Shown here: one piece after another, positions 47,577 through 57,594 of the stretch
How positions within the stretch are numbered: position 1 is the first letter of the stretch
How the letters are laid out: every line of letters starts with the position of its first letter
Assembly: GCF_000384965.1 (NCBI RefSeq)
Contig: NZ_CM001844.1
Coordinates: 1,441,667-1,505,666 of the forward strand
Origin: Bartonella bovis 91-4
Lineage (GTDB): Bacteria > Pseudomonadota > Alphaproteobacteria > Rhizobiales > Rhizobiaceae
Reading direction: 5' to 3'
Length of the DNA: 64,000 nucleotides
Notes under the pieces: generated by a model
The model's database searches: none
The model's input: the letters and a program-made list of their open reading frames with translations, nothing else
What the model was told of the DNA's origin: nothing
Position numbers and translations under genes: made by a program

Positions 47577-49399
47577 TTTAAGCAATTATCTTTTTCAATA
47601 GCTTCACGCAAAAGTTCAAGATCCAACCACTCTTCTTCCTTTTGCATGCATAAATTCTTTTTCTCTTCAAGTGTCGCAGATAAACACTCAAAACGATTCT
47701 GATCACAATTATAAAGTGAAGGATCAGATAATTCTTTTTCAAGATTTCTAATCTCATTTTGCAAAAGCGTTATGTGTTCAGGCAAGTGCTCCAGTGCATA
47801 AACCTGTTTATAAGATAATCTGCGTAGCACTGCCTTTGAGGAAGAGGCTGTTTGTTTTTTCCGATCACGTGCAATAGGCTTGTGCACTTCTTGACGCTGC
47901 AAAAGCTCAGTCTGCTTTCTTTGTGCCATCATATCGCTATAGCCACCAGCATAAACTATCCAGCGCCCATTGCCTTCAGGTGCCAAGATATGAGACACGG
48001 TTCGATCTAAAAAATCTCTATCATGGCTCACCACTATCACTGTCCCCGCAAAATCAGCAATGAGCTCTTGCAGCAAATCCAATGTTTCCATATCAAGATC
48101 ATTGGTTGGTTCATCTAAAATCAAACAATTTGCAGGCTGTAATAAAAGTCGCGCTAACATTAAACGGGCTCTTTCCCCCCCTGATAATTCTTTAATAGGG
48201 GTATAAGCTTGTTCGGGTAAAAACAAACAATCTTTAAGATAAGAAACAACATGGCGCTGTTGCCCATTAATGAGCACACTATCACCCCTGCCTCCTGTCA
48301 AATAATGCGCTAAAGTTTCTTCCTCATTTAAAATCCGCTGTTGATCAAGCAAAGCCATGGTCACATTAACCCCATGCTTAATCACCCCACCATCTGCCAA
48401 CTCGCGGCCAATCAAAACAGAAAGCAGCGTTGTTTTTCCAACACCATTGGGGCCTACAATGCCAATCTTGTCACCACGCTGCAGACGCAATGAAAAATCT
48501 TTAACAATAACGCGCTCACCATAAAACTTTGAAATCCGTTTTGCTTCAAGCACCAATTGACCACTATCTTGGCGTTCAGATATTGCAAAAAGCGCACGTT
48601 GTGCAGGCCCTTTATAGGTTTTATGGAGCTTTCGCATCTCCTTTAACACACTCAAACGCCGCTCATTACGCTTGCGCCGTGCGCTCACTCCGTAACGTAC
48701 CCATTGTTCCTCACGAACAATCTGACGCCCCAATTTATGATGATCACGAGCCTCTTTTTCTAGCTCTTTATCACGCCAATTTTCAAATGCAGAAAAACGC
48801 TTTTCAACCCTTCTAGTCACACCCCGATCAAGCCATATGGTTGAATGTGCCACTGTTTCTAAAAAACGCCGATCATGCGAAATAACGACAATAGCTGAAC
48901 GTAAAGAACACAAAACACTTTCAAGCCACTCAATGGTTGATACATCAAGATGATTGGTTGGCTCATCTAATAAAAGAACATCAGGTTTTGCTGCAATCGC
49001 TTGCAATAAGGATATGCGCCGCTTTTCTCCACCAGAAAGCGTTGTTAATTTCTCAGTCCCAACAAAACCAAGATCTCTAAGAAGGCTCTGCACCCATTGA
49101 ACATCATATCCATCGTTTAAACCAGCCTCTACACAAGTATAAACGTCATCTCCACCTTCTGAAAAACCAGAATTTTGTGACACATAACGTACACACGCGT
49201 GAGGGTGGTGAAAAATCTCCCCCTCACTTGGTTCTAATAGGCCAGCTGCAATTTTTAAGAGCGTTGACTTTCCACACCCATTGCGGCCAACAAGTGCAAT
49301 ACGCTCCCCTTGCCCAACCGACAAACAAGCCTGATTGAGCAAAGGGGTTGTCCCAAAAGTTAAGACAATACGATCAAGTCGTAAAAGTGGTACACCCAT
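47573..49399 (-). CDS. uup: ABC-F family ATPase Uup
   Basis: Uup-type ABC-F proteins act on the ribosome and on transposon precise excision; they have no membrane part. From ATG 49399 (overlapping the upstream stop TAATG) the protein is 608 residues. There are two nucleotide-binding domains: GRNGCGKST with [11 protein letters not shown] and [11 protein letters not shown], then GPNGVGKTT with [11 protein letters not shown] and [12 protein letters not shown] linker and a C-terminal coiled coil ([18 protein letters not shown]) are characteristic of Uup. The lipoprotein gene directly upstream is likely in the same transcript. Confidence 0.88.
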   Translation of the reverse strand: MGVPLLRLDRIVLTFGTTPLLNQACLSVGQGERIALVGRNGCGKSTLLKIAAGLLEPSEGEIFHHPHACVRYVSQNSGFSEGGDDVYTCVEAGLNDGYDVQWVQSLLRDLGFVGTEKLTTLSGGEKRRISLLQAIAAKPDVLLLDEPTNHLDVSTIEWLESVLCSLRSAIVVISHDRRFLETVAHSTIWLDRGVTRRVEKRFSAFENWRDKELEKEARDHHKLGRQIVREEQWVRYGVSARRKRNERRLSVLKEMRKLHKTYKGPAQRALFAISERQDSGQLVLEAKRISKFYGERVIVKDFSLRLQRGDKIGIVGPNGVGKTTLLSVLIGRELADGGVIKHGVNVTMALLDQQRILNEEETLAHYLTGGRGDSVLINGQQRHVVSYLKDCLFLPEQAYTPIKELSGGERARLMLARLLLQPANCLILDEPTNDLDMETLDLLQELIADFAGTVIVVSHDRDFLDRTVSHILAPEGNGRWIVYAGGYSDMMAQRKQTELLQRQEVHKPIARDRKKQTASSSKAVLRRLSYKQVYALEHLPEHITLLQNEIRNLEKELSDPSLYNCDQNRFECLSATLEEKKNLCMQKEEEWLDLELLREAIEKDNCLN

Positions 49400-49794
49400 T
49401 AATAAGGCTGTACGGGTTGCGGGCAAGGAGCTTGATAAAGCTGACCTCTCGTATTACGATAGGTGCACAATTGTGGCATTGGTTGTACGGGCTGTGGGCA
49501 AGGAGCTTGATAAAGTTGACCTCTCACATCACGATAAGTACACAACTGTACCTGTTGAGGCATTTGCTGTTTTTTCTGAGCAGCAGCAGCACCTGTTACT
49601 GTACCTGCAATGGCGCCAATTGCTGCACCTGGAACCGCTCCAGAACTGCTTCCACTAATTGCTGTTCCGGCCAAAGCACCTAATGCAGCGCCACCAACAC
49701 CATATCCTGCAACTGTTTGCTCAGTTGTTGTGCAAGCTACCGAACTCAACCCAACAATTGCAATAACCGTCATTGTTAAAATTGACTTTAACAT
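49399..49794 (-). CDS. Glycine-zipper lipoprotein with two C-terminal repeats (array copy A)
   Basis: This 131-residue protein has a lipoprotein signal (TVIAIVGLSSVAC), a glycine zipper (GYGVGGAALGALAGTAISG and PGAAIGAIAGTVTGAA) as in small outer-membrane lipoproteins, and two 24-residue C-terminal repeats of the form LCTYRxxRGQLYQAPCPQPVQP. The AAAGAAAGG ribosome site is upstream. The stop overlaps the uup start. It is the intact member of a five-copy array extending to 51.6 kb. The function is unknown; the glycine zipper suggests membrane insertion. Confidence 0.8.
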   Translation of the reverse strand: MLKSILTMTVIAIVGLSSVACTTTEQTVAGYGVGGAALGALAGTAISGSSSGAVPGAAIGAIAGTVTGAAAAQKKQQMPQQVQLCTYRDVRGQLYQAPCPQPVQPMPQLCTYRNTRGQLYQAPCPQPVQPY

Positions 49795-50091
49795 ATCAAA
49801 ACCCTTTCTTTGTTAAAAACAAAATAAAGTTACATGTATCTATCAGCCCTTACCCTTCTTGCTCTTATTATTTTATTCTTATACATTGACAAGAGCTTGG
49901 TAGAATAAAGTATAGATATTCATAACATAACTTTGCTATACTACCAATGGCAATAAAAAGTTCCACTAATACAATTAGTTCACACTGATACAAATTTGCC
50001 ACCAAGAACTACTTTTAGAAAATCCTCCTGAAATCTTATTTTCCTGCTTAAAGCACTTTCAGCCAAAAAGTTTTTTTGGAATCTCTGTATC

Positions 50092-50257
50092 TGCCAAAGC
50101 ACCTCTTACCAAAGTACTTAACGCAGTACCACAAATACCATAGTGTGCAATTTAGTGTAGCAATTTATTGCTTAGTTGTTGCGCAAACTACTCAACTTGA
50201 TCCAAACCTAACCCAACGACTGAAACAACTGCCATTTGTTAAAACTGATTTTAACAT
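50092..50257 (-). pseudogene. Lipoprotein array copy B, decayed
   Basis: Starting at ATG 50257 the product reads MLKSVLT and then frameshifts. With one shift it continues as VVSVVGLGLD, and further downstream DNA aligned to the glycine-zipper region of copy A is recognisable (GCCAAAGCACCT near 50092 matches the same text in copy A). No stop-free frame remains. Confidence 0.65.
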
Positions 50258-50496
50258 ATCACTCCCCCTTTTTGTTTAAATATGCCTTAGCAATATTTAT
50301 TTTTTTGTCCCCGCTATTATTTGTCATGCATAAAAAAAAGCTTTGTGGAATTAAATATAGATGCTCACACTATAATCTTGCCACACTATAAATGGCAAAA
50401 AAATTCACAAATACAGTTAATTCACAACAGCCATCAATTACTGCACCAAAAGTTTTTTCAGAGAAATTTCCAGAAATTATCTGTCTCCCTGTCAAA

Positions 50497-50613
50497 CTAT
50501 TTACTTAACATTCTAGAGCTATAATCTTCAATCCCTTGGTCAGTAGGGGTACAAGCCACTACACCCAAACCAATAATTGAAATAGCTGTTAATGTAAAAA
50601 TTGATTTTAACAT
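50497..50613 (-). CDS. Lipoprotein array copy C, 38-residue remnant
   Basis: ATG 50613 opens a 38-residue frame, MLKSIFTLTAISIIGLGVVAC followed by TPTDQG and a short tail to TAG 50497. The signal peptide and lipobox (GVVAC) are intact. The mature part is only 18 residues and has no glycine zipper. The upstream ribosome site AAAGAAGGGG and promoter block are also kept, so it may still be expressed. Confidence 0.5.
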   Translation of the reverse strand: MLKSIFTLTAISIIGLGVVACTPTDQGIEDYSSRMLSK

Positions 50614-50944
50614 ATTAAAACCCCTTCTTTGTTAAAAATAAAAAAAATTACATACCCCATCAGCACTTAGCTTTCTGCCTCCGCTATTTTATTTCAGGCA
50701 TTAAGAAGAGCTTTATGGAATTAAGTATCGATAGCTTATATAGAATATATATAGCTTCTAAAAAGATAGTCTTTACATTATAATTTTGTAATAAAGAGTT
50801 CTACAAATATTAACTACTTAGCGCAAACAACTGTTACACTCGTAGTTATGCTTAAAGTTATCTCAAAAAATTCGCATTTCTGTTACAAATTCCGGCGAAT
50901 TACTAACTGATGCATTATAAATAAACCATTCTAAAATTTGTGAA

Positions 50945-51016
50945 TCAACGCGTTTACTGACCATTCAACTTAAATCAACGATTGAAACAATTGCCCTTTA
51001 TTAAACTGATTTTCAT
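50945..51016 (-). pseudogene. Lipoprotein array copy E, decayed
   Basis: ATG 51016 reads MKISLIKGNCFNR then TGA. DNA similarity to copy D continues through the would-be signal and into the mature region (the GATGCATTA segment near 50903). The copy is dead, but its promoter-side block is well kept. Confidence 0.6.
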
Positions 51017-51264
51017 AAATCACCACCCCCTCTTCCTTTGAAAATAAAATCATGTACCCCACCAGCGCTTAGCTCCCTGCCCCCGCTATTTTCTTTTATG
51101 TATTAAGAAGAGTCTTATGGAATTAAGTATAGATGCTTATACAGTGATATATATAGCTCCTAGTAATATAGCCTCCACCTTATAAATCACAAAAAGAGTT
51201 GTACACATATTCAGCATTTAGCGGAAATTACGCTACACTCACAGTTGTCATAAGTTTTCCTAAG

Positions 51265-51441
51265 TTATCTCCAAGAATCATCTTTCCTATCACAAAACTC
51301 TGGTGCATGATTAACTAATGCATTATCAACCGGCAAATCACTAAAAAGAGCCTCTAACAATGCTGGATCAACACGCCTACAAGCCATCGAACTTAAACCA
51401 ACGATTAAAACAATTATCATTGTTAAAATTGGTTTCAACAT
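51265..51441 (-). CDS. Lipoprotein array copy D, 58-residue lipoprotein
   Basis: ATG 51441 opens MLKPILTMIIVLIVGLSSMAC, a clean lipoprotein signal, followed by a 37-residue mature part (RRVDPALLEALFSDL, then VDNALVNHAPEFCDRK) to TAA 51265. The ribosome site AAAGAAAGG lies at proper distance. It has no glycine zipper and no relatives I recognise. Its promoter block overlaps the 3' end of thiN. It is a plausible small expressed gene. Confidence 0.6.
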   Translation of the reverse strand: MLKPILTMIIVLIVGLSSMACRRVDPALLEALFSDLPVDNALVNHAPEFCDRKDDSWR

Positions 51442-51530
51442 ATCAAAATCCTTTCTTTGTTAAATTCAAAATGAAGTTATATGTTTTATCAGTTCTTATA
51501 TCCCTGTATTTTTGCTTCTTTATTTTTATA

Positions 51531-52178
51531 TTAAGAAGAACTTTGCGCAGAATGTATAGACGCTAATATTATAGCTTTACCATAGTATAAATGACAATAA
51601 AAAATTCCACACACACGGTTAGAAAGTGTCAAAGAAGACCCGAAAGGCACATTTTGGTCCAAAAGAGGCCATTGAACACCTGACATTGTTAAACCTTGCA
51701 AATCAGAAAATCCGATAATACTAAACAGGCAACCATCAGGTAAATCACACGAAAAAGACTTTGACACAATCGGCCATCCCTCTTCGCGACCACTGGTCAA
51801 CAAAACCGAAATGCCTTGTTCTTCCATAGCTATTGCTTGCATCATATGAGAAAGGCTATGATCACTGCGATCGCCCCCAAAAGCACCGCATAAAATAAGC
51901 CGTTTGGCACCTTCGCGTAAAGCTCTCTGACATGCTAATGCGCCATCTGTTGCATCTTTATCGGCAGGAAAAACTTCACGGGGAATATCACCATATGCAT
52001 GCAGTAAAATCTGATCACAAGAATCAAAATCCCCTAACCAAAGTTCAGGCACCACATTTAATGCTGCAGCATGACGTATCCCACCATCAGCAGCAATCAC
52101 TCGGCTTTTGCGAATTTGATTGAGCAAACGATCGGTGATACAAATATCTCCATTTAACAATATTGTAAATGTTGTCAT
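51531..52178 (-). CDS. thiN: Thiamine pyrophosphokinase
   Basis: The enzyme makes thiamine diphosphate from thiamine and ATP, consistent with use of imported thiamine. The 215 residues have VIAADGGIRHAA, LWLGDFDSCD, KDATDGALACQRAL, GGDRSDHSLSHMMQA and GSSLTLSNRV. The last about 25 residues (from IFYCHLYYGKAI) run into DNA shared with the lipoprotein array, which suggests that the duplicated unit includes the thiN tail. The start follows typical MTTFTILLNGD. It is divergent from the M48 gene. Confidence 0.93.
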   Translation of the reverse strand: MTTFTILLNGDICITDRLLNQIRKSRVIAADGGIRHAAALNVVPELWLGDFDSCDQILLHAYGDIPREVFPADKDATDGALACQRALREGAKRLILCGAFGGDRSDHSLSHMMQAIAMEEQGISVLLTSGREEGWPIVSKSFSCDLPDGCLFSIIGFSDLQGLTMSGVQWPLLDQNVPFGSSLTLSNRVCGIFYCHLYYGKAIILASIHSAQSSS

Positions 52179-52285
52179 GCCATATTATGCCTTTCATAAA
52201 GCTTTCTTTATTATTATTTTATAGACTCTTATCATAAAGAAACCAAAAGGGATCCTTGATTGTAACAAGACAAATTAAAATACAC

Positions 52286-53848
52286 ATGAAGTTTTTAAAG
52301 AAAAATATTCAACAAACCAGGTGCACAATGATCCAAGGCATCAGATTTTTTCAGCAAATATTTTCTTCTCTTAGGAAAATCTGGCCAATAGCGATCATAA
52401 GCTTCCTGTTTTTATTGTCTGCATGCCACACTATTTTCCAGGTAAATGATAAACTTGATTCTCCCCCCCCTCCTGCTTTAGAAGATCACACCAGCAAAAT
52501 AGCCGACCAAACCAACAACACAAATGACCTCTATACTACATTGGGTGCTACGTACCATTTACGTATTTTGCAAACATATGGCGGCGAATATTACAATCCA
52601 AAACTTGAACATATGTTAGCAAAAATCGTAAACAGGCTGACAGCTGTTTCACAAAATCCTGATCAAACCTATCATGTCACTATTTTAGACACAGAAAATA
52701 TCAATGCATTTGCCCTTCCAGGCAGCTATATTTATGTTACCCGTGGCATGTTGGCATTGGCAAATGATACGTCAGAAGTTGCAGCAATCTTAGCCCATGA
52801 AATAGCACACATTACAGCCAATCATGGCATTTTGCGTCTTCAAAAAGAAATTGAGCTAAAACTTGCAGATCATACTGCCACAGACATGCTAGGGCCTTCT
52901 AGTGCCAAATCGCACAATATTTTGAAAGATAAAAAACAACTGGCACAATTTACGCGCAGTCAAGAACTCCAAGCTGATTCAATTGGCATCGAAATGCTCA
53001 ACCAAGCCGGTTACGACCCATTTGCATTTCCACGTTTCTTAAAATCAATGGAAGCTTATAGTGACTTTCGCGATAGCTCACCTTCCACAAATGTTTCCCT
53101 TGATTTTTTGGCAACCCATCCAACCACTCCACAACGAATCCAGCTTGCTATAAAAAAAGCTCATGAAATCAGTGCGCCTAACATTGGAGAAACAGATCGT
53201 AGCACTTTTTTAAAGTATATTGATGGTATGATTTTTGGTGGAAGCCTTCACGAAGGGTATATCCGAGGAAACCAATTTATTCACCCACAATTGCGTATAG
53301 CTTTTTCTTTTCCCAATAATTTTACCATCAACACATCAGGGCACGCTGTTGTCGCCAGTGGTCCAGATAAAACCGCCATTCGTTTTGATGCAGTACCCCT
53401 ACCTGAAAACATGTCTGCTAGTGATTATCTGAAAAGTGGATGGGTCGCAGGACTCGATCAAACTTCTGTCAAACCAATCACCATCCAAGGTTTAGCCGCA
53501 GCTTATGCCCATGCATCCAATGAACATTGGCAATTTGATATTGTTGTCATTCTCATTAAAGGCCAGGTCTTGCGTTTTCTTACTGCCGCCCCTCATCACC
53601 CTGAAGACTTTAATCATATTACCAAAAGCACAATCAAAAGCTTTCATTTACTTTCATCGCGAGCATTAAGTAAGCTAAAACCTCTAAAGCTTCGTGTCAT
53701 ACGCGTAAAAAAAGGAGAAAGTGTTGCAGACCTTGCTGAAAAAATGCAAGATACAGTCCATAAAGAAAAACTATTTCGTATTATGAATGCACTCTCTCCA
53801 ACCCAAATTTTACATGCGGAAGAACGTGTCAAAATCATTGCTGAGTAG
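52286..53848 (+). CDS. M48-family metalloprotease lipoprotein with C-terminal LysM-like domain
   Basis: This about 520-residue protein has a lipobox (FLFLLSACH) and an M48 peptidase domain with the zinc motif HEIAHITANHG and downstream QELQADSIGIEML. The C-terminal about 55 residues (RVIRVKKGESVADLAEKM to EERVKIIAE) look LysM-like, suggesting peptidoglycan binding. It is similar in layout to periplasmic BepA-type proteases that act on outer-membrane assembly. Starts at TTG 52256, ATG 52286 or ATG 52328 all precede the signal; the choice is uncertain. Neighbours are thiN (divergent) and rpoH (convergent). Confidence 0.85.
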   Translation: MKFLKKNIQQTRCTMIQGIRFFQQIFSSLRKIWPIAIISFLFLLSACHTIFQVNDKLDSPPPPALEDHTSKIADQTNNTNDLYTTLGATYHLRILQTYGGEYYNPKLEHMLAKIVNRLTAVSQNPDQTYHVTILDTENINAFALPGSYIYVTRGMLALANDTSEVAAILAHEIAHITANHGILRLQKEIELKLADHTATDMLGPSSAKSHNILKDKKQLAQFTRSQELQADSIGIEMLNQAGYDPFAFPRFLKSMEAYSDFRDSSPSTNVSLDFLATHPTTPQRIQLAIKKAHEISAPNIGETDRSTFLKYIDGMIFGGSLHEGYIRGNQFIHPQLRIAFSFPNNFTINTSGHAVVASGPDKTAIRFDAVPLPENMSASDYLKSGWVAGLDQTSVKPITIQGLAAAYAHASNEHWQFDIVVILIKGQVLRFLTAAPHHPEDFNHITKSTIKSFHLLSSRALSKLKPLKLRVIRVKKGESVADLAEKMQDTVHKEKLFRIMNALSPTQILHAEERVKIIAE

Positions 53849-53929
53849 ATGTAAACATCTCAATTTTTAAGCAACATTCTTTAAGGCTCGTTTGAGAATT
53901 TGAAATGCTTATACTTACACCTTAAATGC

Positions 53930-54841
53930 TTACACTTCATAAGCATCAGCTGGGTTAACATTAAGCAAAGCAGAACGTAGCTTTTGTAAAGCGCGCGCTT
54001 CAATCTGGCGCACCCGTTCTTTTGAAATTCCTAATTTTTCGCCTAAAAATTCTAAAGTAGCACTTTCTTCATTTAAACGGCGGAAACGAATAATTTCAAG
54101 CTCTCGTTCATTCAAAATTTTTAAAGCGTCATAAAGCCACTGTGTACGTCTTTGACCATCAATCACTTTTTCAATTAAAGAATCAGGAAGAGGCTGTTCA
54201 TCTACTAAAGTATCCATTTTAGTAACTGAATTGCCATCATTTTCAGAAACAGACATACTCAATGAATTATCAGTACCAGAAAAGCGGAAATCCATTGTTT
54301 CAACATCATTTACTGAAACACCAAGCTTTTCAGAAATGACACGAAAAATATCCTGTTTGGTCATGGTGCTATCATCTTGCACCAATTGAGCCCGCAAACG
54401 CCGAAGATTAAAGAAAAGAGCTTTTTGAGAAGAACTCGTTCCCCCTCGAACAATCGACCAATTGCGCAAAATATAATCTTGAATAGAAGCACGAATCCAC
54501 CACGTTGCATAGGTCGAAAAACGTACATCTCGGTCAGGCTCAAAACGCGCAGCCGCCTCTAAGAGCCCCACATACCCTTCTTGAACCAAGTCACTTAATG
54601 GCATTTTAAAGCGCTTAAAACGACTAGCAATTGAAATAACCAAACGCATATGAGCTGCTGCAATTTGATGCATAGCATTATCATCACGCTTGTCCTTCCA
54701 ACGTAAAGCTAAATCATGCTCCTTCTTCTTCTCAAGATAAGGTGCCTGCATTGCAGAACGCATCATATTACGTCCCAAACTTTTATCAACATCGCTATAA
54801 TTTTTGCTACTTTTGTAAACTGCATTTGAAAGATTACGCAT
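53930..54841 (-). CDS. rpoH: RNA polymerase sigma-32 factor RpoH
   Basis: Heat-shock sigma factor. ATG 54841 with AGGGG 5 bases upstream gives 303 residues. Region 2 has MPLSDLVQEGYVGLLEAAARF and RFSTYATWWIRASIQDYILRNWS, the RpoH box is QKALFFNLRRLR, and region 4 has LEFLGEKLGISKERVRQIEARAL. The RpoH box separates it from RpoD. FtsH, its typical degrader, is encoded in this window. Rhizobia often have two rpoH genes; I cannot tell which this is. Confidence 0.94.
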   Translation of the reverse strand: MRNLSNAVYKSSKNYSDVDKSLGRNMMRSAMQAPYLEKKKEHDLALRWKDKRDDNAMHQIAAAHMRLVISIASRFKRFKMPLSDLVQEGYVGLLEAAARFEPDRDVRFSTYATWWIRASIQDYILRNWSIVRGGTSSSQKALFFNLRRLRAQLVQDDSTMTKQDIFRVISEKLGVSVNDVETMDFRFSGTDNSLSMSVSENDGNSVTKMDTLVDEQPLPDSLIEKVIDGQRRTQWLYDALKILNERELEIIRFRRLNEESATLEFLGEKLGISKERVRQIEARALQKLRSALLNVNPADAYEV

Positions 54842-55407
54842 TACAACCCCTGCGATTGAAATTATCAAAGTTGGCTTGATAACGGCCCACTTACTCTCTC
54901 GTATAAAAGAACGTAAAAATTGTTTGTTTTGTCTATACTACTTTAAAGTGTATTTTGCAACTTATAATTGTTAGTTGCTCTCCGGGCACAATATATGTAA
55001 TGAAAACTTTAAAGATGATGCGCAATGGTAAACAGAGAAAACCTCACCCTTAAGCAGTAAAGCAAAGCACCCTCTCCCAACGTCTTTACCCTCACAAAAA
55101 CAAGGCTATAAGGAATACAAAAATACAGATTATTTTTGTTGAAGGATCAATGAATTGTTTTGTATGTTAGAAGATCCATCTTTATGCTAAGATTCTTTCA
55201 GTACAACCTATACTTGCGCTTGCATACATGCAAAGGGTCTAGCTAAATGAAGAAAAAAAGAAATTTTCAAGTAAAAGTGATACAAAGAAACATTAAAAAC
55301 CACAAGAATGATTGAAGAAAGTGCAACAAATGTGCTAGAGAAATGGCACAAATATTGAAGTGTCGAAAGCAACATCTCTTACCCATAAAAAGCTGAGAAA
55401 GAAAACA
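54842..55407. other. Intergenic between rpoH and the helicase C-terminal gene
   Basis: These 566 bases between divergent genes hold the rpoH promoter and the start region of the helicase remnant. No helicase N-domain sequence is recognised in any frame by eye. AT-rich, no RNA gene seen. Confidence 0.45.
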
Positions 55408-56886
55408 ATGATGGATAGCGAAACTGTTCACAACAATGATATTCGTACCGAAAGTCCTGGAAATGGCAGATTTGAGGGATTGCGTTTTTATGCCCATACA
55501 AAAAATGGTACAGATACAAAAGCTGAAACACACAATATAGTAAATAATGAAGACTTAACTGCTGCCTTTGCTCAACGTGTTACACGTTTTTGTGCTTCAG
55601 CTAACGGAGATTTTGCCCTTAACTGTGATGGAATTGTACGTTGGATCGGCCAGGCAGTGGCACAACTGACTTCAACTGACAATATTTTAAAACCCAAGCT
55701 CATTCTTTTAGCAGATGATCACTTAATTGGAGAAGCCCGAGATAGAGTGGTTGCACGATTGGAGCGTTTTGTAACTTTCCATTTTGAAACAGCTTTAAAA
55801 CCTCTTTTCGATTTACGCAATGCTGATACCTTGAGTGGACCAACAAACACTCTTGCTCTACGACTTGTGGACAATTTGGGTATTTTACCGCGTCGAAAAG
55901 TGGCTGAAATTGTCAAAAACCTTGATCAAGAATCGCGTGCAGTGTTACGGCAGCTAGGGGTTCGTTTTGGTGCTTTTCATATCTACGTCACAGGAATGCT
56001 CAAACCCACTGCAGCTCAAGCAATTACACTGCTTTGGAGCCTTCATAAAGAAGAGCGTGACCAAACTGGTTTAAGTGAAATTTTAGCGGCTTTAACTGCT
56101 GGACGAACCTCACTGATTATTGATCCAACATATAATCCTCAAATTTACCATCTTGTTGGGTATCAAATTTTAGGGCAGCGTGCTGTACGTATTGATATTT
56201 TAGAACGTCTTGCCAACCTTATCCGCCCTGCACTTCATTGGAAACCAGGCATAGAACCCAAACCTGAAGGTGCCTATGATGGCAAAAGTTTTTTTGCCAC
56301 GCCAACGATGATGTCTATTCTTGGTGCCAATAATGCAGACATGGAAGAAATTCTCAAAGGTCTTGGTTATCAATCACAACCTAAGAGTAGTGCTGAACTT
56401 CAAAAAGAGCTCACACACAAAGAATCTTCTGAAAATAATTTGACAGCAAAAGAGAATTATCCTGCAGCAGAATTTGTGGGCAATCAATGGCAAAACATCC
56501 TAGCATCAAGCACAACACAGAAAGAAAAAGAGGCTTCATCTTCTTGTATTGAAGAACCACCTTGTATAAAAGATCATCCACCAGCTGCTGAACCTGTTGG
56601 CACTTTTGCACACCAACAATATCTAGAAACAGAAGATAAAATTGTTTTATTATGGCGTTATAATTATCAGTACAATCGCCTTTATAACAATCACGCTAAA
56701 CCTAAGCAAAAACGACAAAACAAACATAGAAAAACTTTCAAAAAAGAGGCATCACAAGCCAGCCCCGCTCATAAATACACCAAAACACCCACTCAATATA
56801 CAAAGAATAAACCATCTCAGAAACGAAAACACCCCGATCCTGATTCACCTTTTGCAAAATTAGCAGCGCTTCGTGACCAACTTTAA
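55408..56886 (+). CDS. C-terminal half of a rhizobial-type (MgpS/Suv3-like) helicase, helicase core missing
   Basis: Residues about 50-330 match the C-terminal domains of the large DEAD-like helicases encoded next to fdxA-carD in rhizobia: NCDGIVRWIGQAVAQLTS, LILLADDHLIGEARDRVVAR, LALRLVDNLGILPRRKVAE and LGVRFGAFHIYVTGMLKP. The last about 150 residues are a Ser/Thr/Glu- then Lys-rich tail. Full proteins are about 1000 residues and start with Walker motifs; none is found in this 492-residue frame. ATG 55408 has a weak GAGAAAG site. fdxA follows after 63 bases; the S4-domain gene normally between them is absent. The family match is from memory. Confidence 0.65.
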   Translation: MMDSETVHNNDIRTESPGNGRFEGLRFYAHTKNGTDTKAETHNIVNNEDLTAAFAQRVTRFCASANGDFALNCDGIVRWIGQAVAQLTSTDNILKPKLILLADDHLIGEARDRVVARLERFVTFHFETALKPLFDLRNADTLSGPTNTLALRLVDNLGILPRRKVAEIVKNLDQESRAVLRQLGVRFGAFHIYVTGMLKPTAAQAITLLWSLHKEERDQTGLSEILAALTAGRTSLIIDPTYNPQIYHLVGYQILGQRAVRIDILERLANLIRPALHWKPGIEPKPEGAYDGKSFFATPTMMSILGANNADMEEILKGLGYQSQPKSSAELQKELTHKESSENNLTAKENYPAAEFVGNQWQNILASSTTQKEKEASSSCIEEPPCIKDHPPAAEPVGTFAHQQYLETEDKIVLLWRYNYQYNRLYNNHAKPKQKRQNKHRKTFKKEASQASPAHKYTKTPTQYTKNKPSQKRKHPDPDSPFAKLAALRDQL

Positions 56887-56949
56887 AATGATAAGGATGT
56901 CCATATCATTTCCTTCAAAGGTCATCAAAATGGGAAATGGAGTTTTACC

Positions 56950-57288
56950 TTGGCCTACGTTGTAACCGATAATTGTATCCAGTGTAAGTACACTGATTGT
57001 GTTGAAGTTTGCCCTGTTGATTGTTTTTATGAAGGTGAAAATATGCTTGTCATTCACCCTGATGAATGCATCGACTGTGGTGTATGCGAACCAGAATGCC
57101 CTGCTGAAGCCATTAAGCCTGATACAGAACCTGGGTTAGAAAAATGGTTAGAACTCAATCGTGAGTATGCAACTAAATGGCCCAATTTAACCACCCAGAA
57201 AAATCCTCTTCCTCAAGCAAAAGAAATGGATGGTATTCCTAATAAATTAGAAAAGTATTTTTCAGAAAATCCAGGAAGTGGTGAATAA
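56950..57288 (+). CDS. fdxA: 7Fe ferredoxin FdxA (TTG start)
   Basis: Small electron carrier with one 3Fe-4S and one 4Fe-4S cluster. The 112 residues have [17 protein letters not shown] and [12 protein letters not shown], giving the expected cysteines. The start codon is TTG (MAYVVTDNC is the conserved opening), with TGGAG 8 bases upstream; no ATG fits. It is followed by a terminator and carD. In rhizobia the helicase, S4, fdxA and carD genes form one neighbourhood. Confidence 0.95.
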   Translation: MAYVVTDNCIQCKYTDCVEVCPVDCFYEGENMLVIHPDECIDCGVCEPECPAEAIKPDTEPGLEKWLELNREYATKWPNLTTQKNPLPQAKEMDGIPNKLEKYFSENPGSGE

Positions 57289-57594
57289 TAACTTCATAAT
57301 GTGTTATTCTTTTTTTAAAAAAACTCAGATTATTTTATGTAATAACAAAATTTTTAAGTGGAATGATTGATTTTTTTCATTTTAAATGTTAACAATGTCC
57401 TAATAAAGCCATTTTGCTAAGTATTTTGTTTCGCTTTTTTATAAAGCGAAGTGTTTTTTTATTTGTAACTGGAAACACTTAACTTTTATGCTATATCAAT
57501 GAGCATAATATGCATAAGTTGCAGAAGACTCAGTTTTCAGGCATTTTAACTTGTTCTCCGACATCATTGTTGGTTACAAAGGGAGTAAATTAAT
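57289..57594. other. Intergenic between fdxA and carD
   Basis: These 306 bases hold the fdxA terminator (57430-57460) and, after it, the carD promoter. Nothing else is recognised. Confidence 0.5.
57430..57460 (+). terminator. Rho-independent terminator of fdxA
   Basis: TTCGCTTT pairs perfectly with AAAGCGAA (8 bp) around a 5-base TTTAT loop. The 3' side runs into GTGTTTTTTT. It lies about 140 bases after the fdxA stop. Confidence 0.75.

Larger units (their letters stand above)
49795..51640 (-). repeat. Tandem array of lipoprotein 5' ends and promoters
   Basis: Five copies (A-E) of a unit of about 350-420 bases are visible. Each holds a signal-peptide start (MLKSI or MLKPI type), a leader beginning CTTTGTTAAA on the + strand, and a promoter block with the pattern AAGAGCTTTATGGAATTAAGTATAGAT on the + strand. 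Copy starts are near 49794 (A), 50257 (B), 50613 (C), 51016 (E) and 51441 (D). The region holds no other gene, and the outermost unit abuts the end of thiN. Confidence 0.75.
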
